Shown here: one piece after another, positions 35,036 through 41,350 of the stretch
Position numbering within the stretch: the first letter of the stretch is position 1
Layout: each line of letters starts with the position of its first letter
Virus record (IMG/VR): IMGVR_UViG_3300032177_000002
Span: 39,084-103,083 of that record
Reading direction: 5' to 3' (one strand)
DNA from: a virus
DNA length: 64,000 bases
Notes under the pieces: generated by a model
What the model saw: the letters and a program-made list of their open reading frames with translations, nothing else
The model's database searches: none
Told to the model about the DNA's origin: nothing
Position numbers and translations under genes: made by a program

Positions 35036-35266
35036 TTATTGCATCAATCCGCAATGCTTCGCCCATACTAAAAAATAGGGGCTATGAATCCACATGGAAT
35101 TCTCCCAGTCATCCAGCAATACGACCAATAATCGGTCATTATCTGCTGTTATTGGTTTTGCCGGTAATGGATCTAAATTATTCCGGTCCATTACGGTTCC
35201 TGTTCCTCTACAGCCTTTGAAGAGATCTAAAGATATTATTATCCTATCCCCTGGTTTAAAGTTCAT
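35036..35266 (-). CDS. KPGDRV-domain small protein, divergent copy
   Basis: 76 aa, AAGGAG six bases before ATG. NFKPGDRIIISLDLFKG, then TGTVMDRNNLDPLPAKP and HSPYFLVWAKHCG follow the family layout with a shortened middle. Confidence 0.6.
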   Translation of the reverse strand: MNFKPGDRIIISLDLFKGCRGTGTVMDRNNLDPLPAKPITADNDRLLVVLLDDWENSMWIHSPYFLVWAKHCGLMQ

Positions 35267-35332
35267 CGGGTTCTCCTTGCTTAATTTACAGGTATGTATA
35301 TTGTCATTTTTGGTTTTCTCTAAGATCAGTAT

Positions 35333-35980
35333 TTATACCGGAATTCCCATCCAAACACTACCTAAACTAGAACTATCCCTCATAATACCTATCTTAGAGC
35401 TCCCCACCATGGTCTCTATCTTAGAATTATCCCACATAATCCTTATCTCAGAATTCTCCTCCATAATCCCTATACAAGAACTCCCATACATGGTCCACAC
35501 TGTAGAATTCCATTCTATAGTCCCTATACTCGAATTCCTTCTCATAACCTTTACGATGGAGTTCCCTCGTAGAAATGTTATCTTAGAATTTCCTAGCATA
35601 TATTGAATTCTACAATTCTTAACCTCTCCAATTTCAGCTCCATCAAGAAGGATGAAACATCCATTTTGAAGGGTTTCTCGTTTATCTTGGACAAACATAT
35701 CGGAGATAATAGTCCATAATTTATTTGTTACTATTTCCTCGTTGAACCAGCTCGGAATAGAAGATTCATCAACATCCAATCTCCAATTATTTATATCGTT
35801 TAAATTCTTATTAAAGTCTGTAGGAGTAAACTCGACTCTACAAAATTTTTCTAAATAGAACCCCTTCTCATCGTCTGTTAAATTACATTTTTTTAGTAGT
35901 TCCTCATGTCGATCAGGATATCCGGGATCCCAAATAACATCTAAATTTTTTAACACAATAGCACTCAGAAAGTTACACAT
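35333..35980 (-). CDS. protein with C-terminal nonapeptide-repeat solenoid
   Basis: 215 aa from ATG 35980, directly behind GGAGAAGAAGA of the variable gene 2. The N-terminal ~110 residues are helical (EELLKKCNLTDDEKGFYLEK). From about residue 130 nine 9-residue units of the form NSxIxxMxx follow in a row (NSKITFLRG, NSSIGTIEW, NSEIRIMWD, SSKIGIMRD and others), ending GIPV. Such regular repeats form a beta-solenoid. Similar repeats occur in other phage proteins of unknown role. Confidence 0.65.
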   Translation of the reverse strand: MCNFLSAIVLKNLDVIWDPGYPDRHEELLKKCNLTDDEKGFYLEKFCRVEFTPTDFNKNLNDINNWRLDVDESSIPSWFNEEIVTNKLWTIISDMFVQDKRETLQNGCFILLDGAEIGEVKNCRIQYMLGNSKITFLRGNSIVKVMRRNSSIGTIEWNSTVWTMYGSSCIGIMEENSEIRIMWDNSKIETMVGSSKIGIMRDSSSLGSVWMGIPV

Positions 35981-35993
35981 TCTTCTTCTCCCG

Positions 35994-36713
35994 TTACCCT
36001 GAATTCCTGGCCAACCGAAAACCGAGGTAGTTGTAGCGGGCCGCCGGGGCGAAGCTGTCGCGGTACGCCGCACGCAGGATCCTCGCATAGTCGCCCCAGG
36101 ACCCGCCGCGACACACCTTATACACTCTTGATACGGGGCCTATAGGGTCTATTACCTTCCCTTCTGGGTAATCTCCATACCAATCCGAGCACCACTCCCA
36201 CACGTTCCCATGCATTTGGTATAACCCCCATCCGTTTGGCTGGAACGCCTTAACTTCCACCGTTTTGGTTCCACCGTAGTTAGCTTGCTTTTTGGATATC
36301 GTACCCCCAAACGAATAAGCGGGTTGAGTCCCTGCTCGACAAGCGTATTCCCACTCCGCTTCCGTAGGGAGCCTCAACCCCGTCCCTACCGTTTCTAAAA
36401 ATACTTGGCAATCTTCAAACGCTACACTGTCTACAGGTTTATTTTTTCCTATAAATCGTGATGGATTATTCCCCATCACTGCTTCCCATAGTTCTTGGGT
36501 GCATACGGTATCCGCTAACCAAAACGCCTTCGTTAGTTCCACTTCGTGCTGTATTTCGTCTTCATAATAGCCCGGCTCATCTTTTGGCGAACCCATCAAA
36601 AATGTTCCTGCAGGGATACAACGGAACCGTTGGATCACCCTATTTATAGCTATATCTATCCAATTCCCGTATCTATCCGTCCCTGTGTTCAACCCTTTTA
36701 TGATCTCTTTCAT
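35994..36713 (-). CDS. FGE-sulfatase/C-type-lectin-fold variable protein 2
   Basis: 239 aa, GGGGA before ATG. Near-identical in layout to the protein at 34300-35019: FRCIPAGTFLMGSP, LPTEAEWEYACRAG, HGNVWEWCSDWY, CRGGSW, then a variable C-terminus. DNA identity is very high from about 36100 to 36240 and across the 49-bp block after the variable codons. It is the first gene of the leftward run and has a promoter-like sequence upstream. Confidence 0.8.
   Translation of the reverse strand: MKEIIKGLNTGTDRYGNWIDIAINRVIQRFRCIPAGTFLMGSPKDEPGYYEDEIQHEVELTKAFWLADTVCTQELWEAVMGNNPSRFIGKNKPVDSVAFEDCQVFLETVGTGLRLPTEAEWEYACRAGTQPAYSFGGTISKKQANYGGTKTVEVKAFQPNGWGLYQMHGNVWEWCSDWYGDYPEGKVIDPIGPVSRVYKVCRGGSWGDYARILRAAYRDSFAPAARYNYLGFRLARNSG
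36027..36095 (-). other. candidate DGR variable region (VR2)
   Basis: Equivalent codons 207-229 of the second gene; it differs from VR1 at eleven codons and is identical at all others. The block from 35978 to 36026, including the stop codon and the next gene's SD, is identical to 34284-34332 and is where the initiation-of-mutagenic-homology element would be expected. Confidence 0.7.
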
Positions 36714-36731
36714 GTTTCATCCCCTATTTTT

Positions 36732-36760
36732 ATTATTCATCATTTTTATGACTTGTGCAA
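36732..36760 (-). promoter_or_regulatory. promoter-like sequence upstream of variable gene 2
   Basis: -35 TTGCAC (36755-36760), 17-bp spacer, -10 AATAAT (36732-36737), 19 bp before ATG 36713. Confidence 0.45.
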
Positions 36761-36790
36761 TGTAAGTAATTTGCCTTTTTTCACCTTTTT

Positions 36791-36813
36791 CAAGATCCAA
36801 ACTCTGGATCTTG
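36791..36813. promoter_or_regulatory. inverted repeat CAAGATCCA-n5-TGGATCTTG, possible operator
   Basis: Nine-base perfect arms around AACTC, 30 bp beyond the -35 of the promoter for variable gene 2. A matching element with CAAGTTCCA arms lies at 43498-43520. No T-run follows on either strand, so it is not an ordinary terminator. Confidence 0.45.
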
Positions 36814-37304
36814 GTCTACCTTTCTACCCGGAATCATTCATATACTTACATCCACCTACTCCACGACCCTCCAGAATACATCGTTTTTATACCTTTTAAA
36901 AGAAGACAAAAACACCCCCTGCAAGAAAAAACAAACATCCTCCTCTTAGGCTACCAATTCATCGTCTTGCTACCACCAGCAAAACGATGGTATCAATGCT
37001 TCCTGCAAATCTAGAAAGACAACCTACTAACACCCTTTAAATACGCCATATATAGCTAAGGTAAAACTTTTTACCTTATTTCTCCTGCAGGAATAAAAAG
37101 ACTCCTAATAACTCCCTGTAAAAGGAAACTAACTAGAAATAAGCCCAACTAAGAAAGGAAACTAATCAAACCCTACCCGTATGAGTAAGCTGAATCTGTA
37201 TTGGGAGATCTAATCCTTATGGGTATGGGCTTATTCCTGTCCGTATCCGTAGGTCGAATCTGTATCCATAGAGAGCTGTAAATGGAACCCAATGCCCTAT
37301 TCCC

Positions 37305-37523
37305 GATAGTTATTGGTAGTTATAATTTCTACTCTGTACCAAAAATTAGATACGTATCCTGAGGGACTTGTAAATGGAACTCCATATCCTAATCCTAATA
37401 GTTATAGGTAGTTATAATTTCTACTCTGTACGAAAAATTACAAACGTATCCGTATAGAGCGGTGGTCAATGTAAGTTCAGTTAGTTATAATTTCTACTCT
37501 GTACGAAAAATTACAAACGTATC
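37305..37523 (+). repeat. three direct repeats carrying AATTTCTACTCTGTAC
   Basis: Copies of GTTATAATTTCTACTCTGTA start at 37319, 37411 and 37484, each followed by a nearly constant AAAAATTA and ACGTATCC; copies 2 and 3 are identical over 42 bp. Copies 1 and 2 share further upstream sequence (TGTAAATGGAAC, TAGTTAT(T/A)GGTAG). Distances between copies are 92 and 73 bp. The TAATTT/AAATTA arms allow a small hairpin. Confidence 0.75.
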
Positions 37524-37766
37524 CGGAGGGACCTAACCCCGACCCGCATCCCCCTCGGCTTCAGTATTTTCCTACCCCCCACCCCGTCTACGCATACGTA
37601 CCCCACTTTACCCCATTCCACTGCATTCCACTTCACTCTACCCCACTCTATCTACGCATGTGTACCCCACTTTACTTCACTCTACTTTACTTGTTTAGGG
37701 TACGAAGTATATACGGTAGATGTGGCGTAACTACACTGACGGGGGGGTGTGATCAATGACGGTATA

Positions 37767-37825
37767 CCACTAGATATGGGGGTGGTGGGATAATTATCCC
37801 ACTAGATATGGGGGTGGTGGGATAA
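37767..37825 (+). repeat. two 27-bp G-rich direct repeats with central palindrome
   Basis: CCACTAGATATGGGGGTGG followed by TGGGATAA occurs at 37767-37793 and 37799-37825; between and overlapping them GGGATAATTATCCC is a 14-bp palindrome. G-runs could form quadruplexes. Confidence 0.75.
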
Positions 37826-37940
37826 AAGTCCCACTACCTACCCAAAAATGTTCGTTAGGGTTACGTAGCACGATTTCTAGATTCGTATGCACTATTCTTA
37901 CTTATCCCTTATCCTCTTTATATTCCTGCAATGTAATAAT

Positions 37941-38092
37941 GTTCGGGTTAGTGTTCGTCCTCGGGTTAGGGTTCGGGTTCGTCCTCGGGTTAGGGTTCGT
38001 TCTCGGGTTAGGGTTCGTTCTCGGGTTAGGGTTCGGATTAGTTCTAGGGTTAGGGCTAGGGTTCGGGGTAGGGTTCGGGTTCGTGTTCGGGG
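37941..38092 (+). repeat. telomere-like G-rich hexamer repeats
   Basis: About 150 bp built almost entirely from hexamers of type GTTCGG, GTTAGG, GTTCGT and (C/T)CTCGG; an 18-bp unit GTTCGTCCTCGGGTTAGG and its variant with TTCTCGG recur four times. Runs of GGG come every six bases on the plus strand, so quadruplex formation is possible. A plus-strand open frame through it encodes only alternating Arg-Val and is an artefact. Confidence 0.85.
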
Positions 38093-38182
38093 TAGTAGAT
38101 ATACGGTATTAAAGTTCTTTTGTATACACCTTTAGACTTTTCTCCATATTGTAGTAAATGTACAAAAACCTATAATAGCTTT

Positions 38183-38202
38183 GAATTGAATTGAATTGAA
38201 TT
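38183..38202 (+). repeat. four tandem GAATT pentamers
   Basis: GAATT repeated four times without mismatch, just downstream of the G-rich repeats. Confidence 0.8.
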
Positions 38203-38451
38203 AAGGGTTCGGTCTCCCGTCTCTTGTTCTTGTGAGTTTTCTTTTAGTTTTATTTTATGTTTGGTAGGTTGAGCCAGGATCGGCTTTTGTTTTTGATTGA
38301 TTTGAACATCTTTTTATTTTGTTGGTGGTTGTTGTTTAGTGTTGGTTATTCGGTACTCGTTTGAAGATCAGGCTGGCGATATTGAATCGTGTATCTGTTC
38401 CTGTGCATATTTGAATAGTTGGCGTGGGATTGTTTTTTTGAGGGGCAAGTA

Positions 38452-38474
38452 GGTTACTCCTCGTTCGAGTAACC
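38452..38474. other. perfect hairpin GGTTACTC-n7-GAGTAACC
   Basis: Eight-base arms around CTCGTTC. No T-run on either strand. It lies at the left edge of the hairpin-rich island. Confidence 0.6.
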
Positions 38475-38537
38475 TGTCGGTATCTGGTCCAGCGACAGCA
38501 GGTAATCGGTTAGGATCATCTGCATCACACTAGCGAG

Positions 38538-38561
38538 GATGAGGTCAGCGCTGACCTCATC
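38538..38561. promoter_or_regulatory. 24-bp perfect palindrome
   Basis: GATGAGGTCAGC is followed directly by its reverse complement GCTGACCTCATC, 17 bp behind the stop of the gene at 38578. It lacks a T-run and so is more likely a protein-binding site or recombination site than a terminator. Confidence 0.6.
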
Positions 38562-38577
38562 TTTCCTGATCTCGTTA

Positions 38578-38799
38578 TCATTCATTCTTGAACTCCACAT
38601 ATTCTCGCTCTACCCCCTCTTCAATATGCTCCAGCGCCTGCTCGTACAAAGTTTGGACTAGTGCCTCTAGCTCGTCTCGCTCTCGTTGCGAGCGAGCTTT
38701 AGCGATCACATATTTCGCGCGCGATCGCGCGAAATAGGGATCGTTACGATTGTCAAAGAAACACGCGAACACATGATCCCTACGCTCCTGCTTAGTCAT
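38578..38799 (-). CDS. small helical protein, ARSxxExDEL family, cassette unit 1
   Basis: 73 aa, AAAGGAG before ATG. KARSQRERDELEALVQTLYE is the family core; ends YVEFKNE. Paralog of 39365-39583 and more distantly 30136-30336. The gene contains strong hairpins: a ten-base arm pair (38712-38721 with 38726-38735) around CGAT and an eleven-base pair with one bulge at 38669-38698. Function unknown. Confidence 0.6.
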   Translation of the reverse strand: MTKQERRDHVFACFFDNRNDPYFARSRAKYVIAKARSQRERDELEALVQTLYEQALEHIEEGVEREYVEFKNE

Positions 38800-39001
38800 T
38801 TTTTTTCTCCTTTACTGGCTGGAATACTACTTCATTATCGATATGACCTAGCACCGAGTATCGTCCTAGGTACCACATTCTAAGCTGGCCCCATGACCCG
38901 ACGGAGTCAGCTATTTTCAGGTAGCGTAGTTGGTGCGTTCTGAGGTAGCAGCACGTGGCTACCTTTTTTACCTCATAAGCTAGTGACATTCTTCTATGCA
39001 T
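38792..39001 (-). CDS. small protein, cassette unit 1, intact copy
   Basis: 69 aa, GGAGG six bases before ATG; overlaps the next gene. MHRRMSLAYEVKKVATCCYL ... LRYLKIAD ... GQLRMWYLGRYSVLGH. The paralog at 39651-39785 is closely related but stops early at an in-frame TGA. An internal hairpin AGGTAGC-n8-GCTACCT at 38943-38964 has constant arms and a different loop in the paralog. Confidence 0.6.
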   Translation of the reverse strand: MHRRMSLAYEVKKVATCCYLRTHQLRYLKIADSVGSWGQLRMWYLGRYSVLGHIDNEVVFQPVKEKKND

Positions 39002-39076
39002 CGGTATCCTCCACCAAGGCTTATTTGCCCTTGCTGCGTGGTATTGTTTGTTGTAGATGTTTGGATCTACCCTCAG

Positions 39077-39256
39077 TCATGACTTTCCTCCATTTTCTTG
39101 CGCGAGCGCCATTGAAACGGCGCTCGAGGTCTGCTGCAACATCATTTTTTTGAGCTTCTCGGACCGAATACGGTCCGAGGCTTTCCGCTCGACTATGATC
39201 GAGCGGAAATTTATCTGATTCGTTGCTTGTTTTTGTTGGTTTTGTGTTTGGTTCAT
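39077..39256 (-). CDS. 59-aa basic protein from leaderless promoter, cassette unit 1
   Basis: Reads MNQTQNQQKQATNQINFRSI and continues IVERKASDRIRSEKLKKMML, ending ENGGKS. Paralog of 40620-40802. No SD; ATG 39256 is six bases from the -10 of the repeated 55-bp promoter. A longer frame 39021-39281 on the same strand is only a shadow of it. Three perfect hairpins lie inside: 39103-39126, 39158-39179 and 39182-39209. Helical and basic, possibly nucleic-acid binding. Confidence 0.6.
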   Translation of the reverse strand: MNQTQNQQKQATNQINFRSIIVERKASDRIRSEKLKKMMLQQTSSAVSMALAQENGGKS

Positions 39257-39311
39257 GATCAGATAGTAGCTTGACTAGCATTTAAAATCGGTGCGCTACC
39301 TTACAATTATG
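39257..39311 (-). promoter_or_regulatory. repeated promoter block, copy A
   Basis: Read on the minus strand: CATAATTGTAAGGTAGCGC, then ACCGATTTTAAATG, then GCTACTATCTGATC abutting ATG. Identical to copy B over the full block and partly conserved in copies C and D. -10-like TACTAT lies at 39263-39268. Predicts a leaderless transcript. Confidence 0.65.
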
Positions 39312-39364
39312 ATGATTTATTTTTATTTATTTTTTGGTAGGGATTGAAAATGAGAGAGGGTAGG

Positions 39365-39583
39365 TTACTGGTCCATCGAGCGCACGTATTCCAGCTCTAT
39401 CCCCTCTTCTATCCTCGCTAGTGCTTTCTCGTAAAGGCGCTGGACGAGCGTATCCAACTCATCCTTTTCCTTTTGCGAGCGAGCTCGCTTGAAAACGAAA
39501 TAAGAGCGAAATCTAGCATCGACAGGATCCAGCGCCTCGAATAGCCCGAACACCTTATTCCTACGGTCCTGTTTCGTTTTCAT
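39365..39583 (-). CDS. small helical protein, ARSxxExDEL family, cassette unit 2
   Basis: 72 aa, AAGGAG seven bases before ATG. RARSQKEKDELDTLVQRLYE is the family core. Contains the palindrome AGCGAGCTCGCT (39478-39489) and a long-range ten-base pairing AGGCGCTGGA (39435) with TCCAGCGCCT (39528). Function unknown. Confidence 0.6.
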   Translation of the reverse strand: MKTKQDRRNKVFGLFEALDPVDARFRSYFVFKRARSQKEKDELDTLVQRLYEKALARIEEGIELEYVRSMDQ

Positions 39584-39650
39584 TTTTTGTCTCCTTCACT
39601 GACTGGAATACTACTTCATTTTCAGCGTGACTCAACACCGAGTAATTACC

Positions 39651-39785
39651 TCAGTACCACGTTCTCAGCTGTCCACAACTACTAATTTCATCAGCTATTT
39701 TAAGATAACGAATATCACCACTTTCCAGGTAGCACACCGTCGCTACCTTTTTTATTTCATCACTAAGCATCATCCTCCTATACAT
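39651..39785 (-). CDS. truncated cassette paralog with in-frame TGA
   Basis: 44 aa from ATG 39785 (GGAGG upstream). MYRRMMLSDEIKKVATVCYL ... GQLRTWY then TGA. In the intact copy the same place reads WYLGRYSVLGH, and here, after the TGA, the frame continues GNYSVLSHAENEVVFQSVKE as far as TAG 39561-39563. So this is a gene truncated by one codon, or a readthrough gene. TGA is used as normal stop elsewhere in the window, which favours truncation. Confidence 0.55.
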   Translation of the reverse strand: MYRRMMLSDEIKKVATVCYLESGDIRYLKIADEISSCGQLRTWY

Positions 39786-40623
39786 CGCTATCCTCCTCCA
39801 TACAATCCACCACATAATTATAGTTAAGTATGATCTCACTAAACGCCATAAATGTCCTTAAACTTAACTTTGATACTTTATCCTTTATTTTTTGTTGATC
39901 GAGGGATAACCCCTCAATTTTCTTATCATCTTGATATAATTCATATTTTTTATCTTTAAGCCTCAGCTCCACATTACTATGTAAGTCCACATTCCCACAC
40001 ATATTACCTTTTAGGAGTGTCTCGGTGCACTCCTCGCACATCTCATACCCCCCCTCCGCTATGTCGCTATTGTAATGCATAGGATCATCATCCTCGCAAC
40101 CAACACACAACCCATTATGTATGCAAGACGGACACATAGGATCCAGCATGAATACACCCACGCCTCCATTCCCTTTATATCCCGTGAACTCTGGTAAGTC
40201 TTCGTTGCTATAAGCAACGTCACAAATAGGACAACGCCATGTAAGAGATATCCCCTGATCGTGGGCGCTCTTTACACCTTGTACCCAATAGTGCTCATCA
40301 ATACCCAACGCGTCGTTTATCGGTGCATCGCCTACTAGCGTGCACTCGATATCGCTGATCTTGTGCTGGATTGATCCAGCGTCCAATAGCTGGATTAACC
40401 TGGCAGGGCCCATAGGTGACTCTAGACCACATAGCATCCCACTAAACTTGCCAGTGACATACAATGGGCGTATTGGTGTTACCTTATCGACGGGATCCAC
40501 GTATAAAATATTAGGTTCATAGTAACACCCTGCATAGGGCGCGTTTACCTGAAAAGTAAGGTAAAATCTTACCTTACCTTGATAAAACTTGGTGATACTT
40601 TCACTGGTGTCACTATCTATCAC
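39778..40623 (-). CDS. zinc-ribbon protein in the island
   Basis: 281 aa; start GTG 40623 overlaps the preceding TGA (GTGA) with GGAGG at six bases. Middle region has four CxxC pairs: CPIC, CPSC, CVGC and CEEC (residues ~133-197), a double zinc ribbon. It also carries a long basic/acidic C-terminal tail (KDKKYELYQDDKKIEGLS). It is present only in unit 2, between the two duplicated genes. Function unknown. Confidence 0.55.
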   Translation of the reverse strand: MIDSDTSESITKFYQGKVRFYLTFQVNAPYAGCYYEPNILYVDPVDKVTPIRPLYVTGKFSGMLCGLESPMGPARLIQLLDAGSIQHKISDIECTLVGDAPINDALGIDEHYWVQGVKSAHDQGISLTWRCPICDVAYSNEDLPEFTGYKGNGGVGVFMLDPMCPSCIHNGLCVGCEDDDPMHYNSDIAEGGYEMCEECTETLLKGNMCGNVDLHSNVELRLKDKKYELYQDDKKIEGLSLDQQKIKDKVSKLSLRTFMAFSEIILNYNYVVDCMEEDSDV

Positions 40624-40802
40624 GATTGTCCTCCATTTTTTTCACTGGCGAGCGCCATTGATATAGCGTCCTCTGTCTGAGACAACATCATTTTCTTCAA
40701 CTTCTCGGATCTAACTCGATCCGTGGCTTTACGCTCGACTATGATCGAGCGGAAATTTATCTGATTCGTTTCTTGTTTTTGTTGGTTTTGTGTTTGGTTC
40801 AT
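40620..40802 (-). CDS. 60-aa basic protein from leaderless promoter, cassette unit 2
   Basis: MNQTQNQQKQETNQINFRSI, then IVERKATDRVRSEKLKKMML; paralog of 39077-39256. No SD; ATG abuts promoter block B. One internal hairpin keeps seven of nine base pairs seen in the paralog, with a C-G pair changed to T-A on both arms. Confidence 0.6.
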   Translation of the reverse strand: MNQTQNQQKQETNQINFRSIIVERKATDRVRSEKLKKMMLSQTEDAISMALASEKNGGQS

Positions 40803-40857
40803 GATCAGATAGTAGCTTGACTAGCATTTAAAATCGGTGCGCTACCTTACAATTATG
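40803..40857 (-). promoter_or_regulatory. repeated promoter block, copy B
   Basis: Identical to copy A from CATAATTGTAAGG to CTATCTGATC, abutting ATG 40802. Upstream it has AAAAATAATCATC. Confidence 0.65.
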
Positions 40858-40872
40858 ATGATTATTTTTATC

Positions 40873-40988
40873 TCAATGTCGATTTACATCTACCCACAGG
40901 CGGTATGGCCGATGACATCGAGCTCATCTTACAGGTAGGATACCGCGTTAAACCGCGTACAAGGCGGTTTAAGCTAGGTGGACATTGA
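40873..40988. ncRNA. structured element with three-way-junction fold
   Basis: Complementary arms nest into one fold: TCAATGT (40873) with ACATTGA (40982); CTACC (40890) with GGTGG (40977); GCGGTAT (40900) with ATACCGC (40940), which encloses GATGA/TCATC; and TTAAACCGC (40948) with GCGGTTTAA (40964). It lies in a 227-bp gap, upstream of promoter B on the minus strand. It could be a riboswitch-like or small RNA, or a DNA cruciform site. Strand unknown. Confidence 0.5.
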
Positions 40989-41029
40989 ATGTGGGGGGAT
41001 TTATGAGGTAGTAAGTTGAAGTCGGCTTA

Positions 41030-41302
41030 CTAGGCGTTAGGTGCCGTACTGGCTCCCTCCAAGCCTAGTCGACCACCTAGGCCTACCTGATCCGCCTGCA
41101 ATTGAGCCCACACCAATGGGCCACGGTCCTCGAGCCCTAATGACTCGAGGTGATTGAGTGCGACAGCCAACGTCTTGGCCACCCGCCACAGATGACGGCG
41201 CGCGCCAGCTGCCTTCAAAACAAACTCCCGCCCCACTTCAGATAAGCTGCTAAGTCTTTCCGATAACTGTGCTTTGGTTTCGACAGTTTTAATTTCGTAC
41301 AT
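41030..41302 (-). CDS. island protein, unknown, hairpin-rich coding sequence
   Basis: 90 aa, AGGAG before ATG. MYEIKTVETKAQLSERLSSL and onwards helical, basic in the middle (GARRHLWRVAKTLAVALNHL). Hairpins in the coding DNA: GCCCA-n6-TGGGC (41106-41121), CCTCGAG-n9-CTCGAGG (41128-41150), GCCAA-n4-TTGGC (41166-41179) and palindrome GGCGCGCGCC (41197-41206). Function unknown. Confidence 0.55.
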   Translation of the reverse strand: MYEIKTVETKAQLSERLSSLSEVGREFVLKAAGARRHLWRVAKTLAVALNHLESLGLEDRGPLVWAQLQADQVGLGGRLGLEGASTAPNA

Positions 41303-41350
41303 TGTGTTCTCCTGTTTGTGTGGGCCTAATGTAGGCCCCTGTGTGTTTGG

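Larger units (their letters stand above)
36814..38577. other. 1.8-kb region without a convincing gene, rich in repeats
   Basis: No ORF here has an SD, codon pattern or plausible product. The longest plus-strand frames are low complexity. It holds at least four separate repeat families (listed individually) and strong strand skew: the plus strand is T/G-rich from about 37920 to 38460. Candidates are an origin, a packaging or recombination region, or structured RNA. Confidence 0.6.

Noticed and set aside
36811-37014. 67-codon plus-strand frame
   Set aside because: No SD, opposite strand to its surroundings, unconvincing composition.
37305-37523. CRISPR array
   Set aside because: Repeats are unequal, spacings irregular (92, 73 bp) and upstream parts of the so-called spacers are shared.
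37887-38135. 82-codon plus-strand frame of alternating Arg and Val
   Set aside because: Produced by the hexamer repeat array; no SD, low complexity, no sign of coding.
38452-38474. tRNA (T-arm-like GTTCGAG)
   Set aside because: Only one stem-loop with arms of eight; no acceptor, D or anticodon arms around it.
34300-38577. DGR reverse transcriptase or template repeat near the variable genes
   Set aside because: No RT-like motif or AAC-rich copy of the variable region seen on either strand; must lie outside the window if present.
38943-38964. intrinsic terminator AGGTAGC-n8-GCTACCTTTTTT on the plus strand
   Set aside because: It lies inside a minus-strand gene, with no plus-strand transcript suggested; treated as one of the coding hairpins.
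39021-39281. 86-codon minus-strand frame
   Set aside because: Out of frame with the paralog-supported 59-codon gene at 39077-39256, which abuts the conserved promoter.
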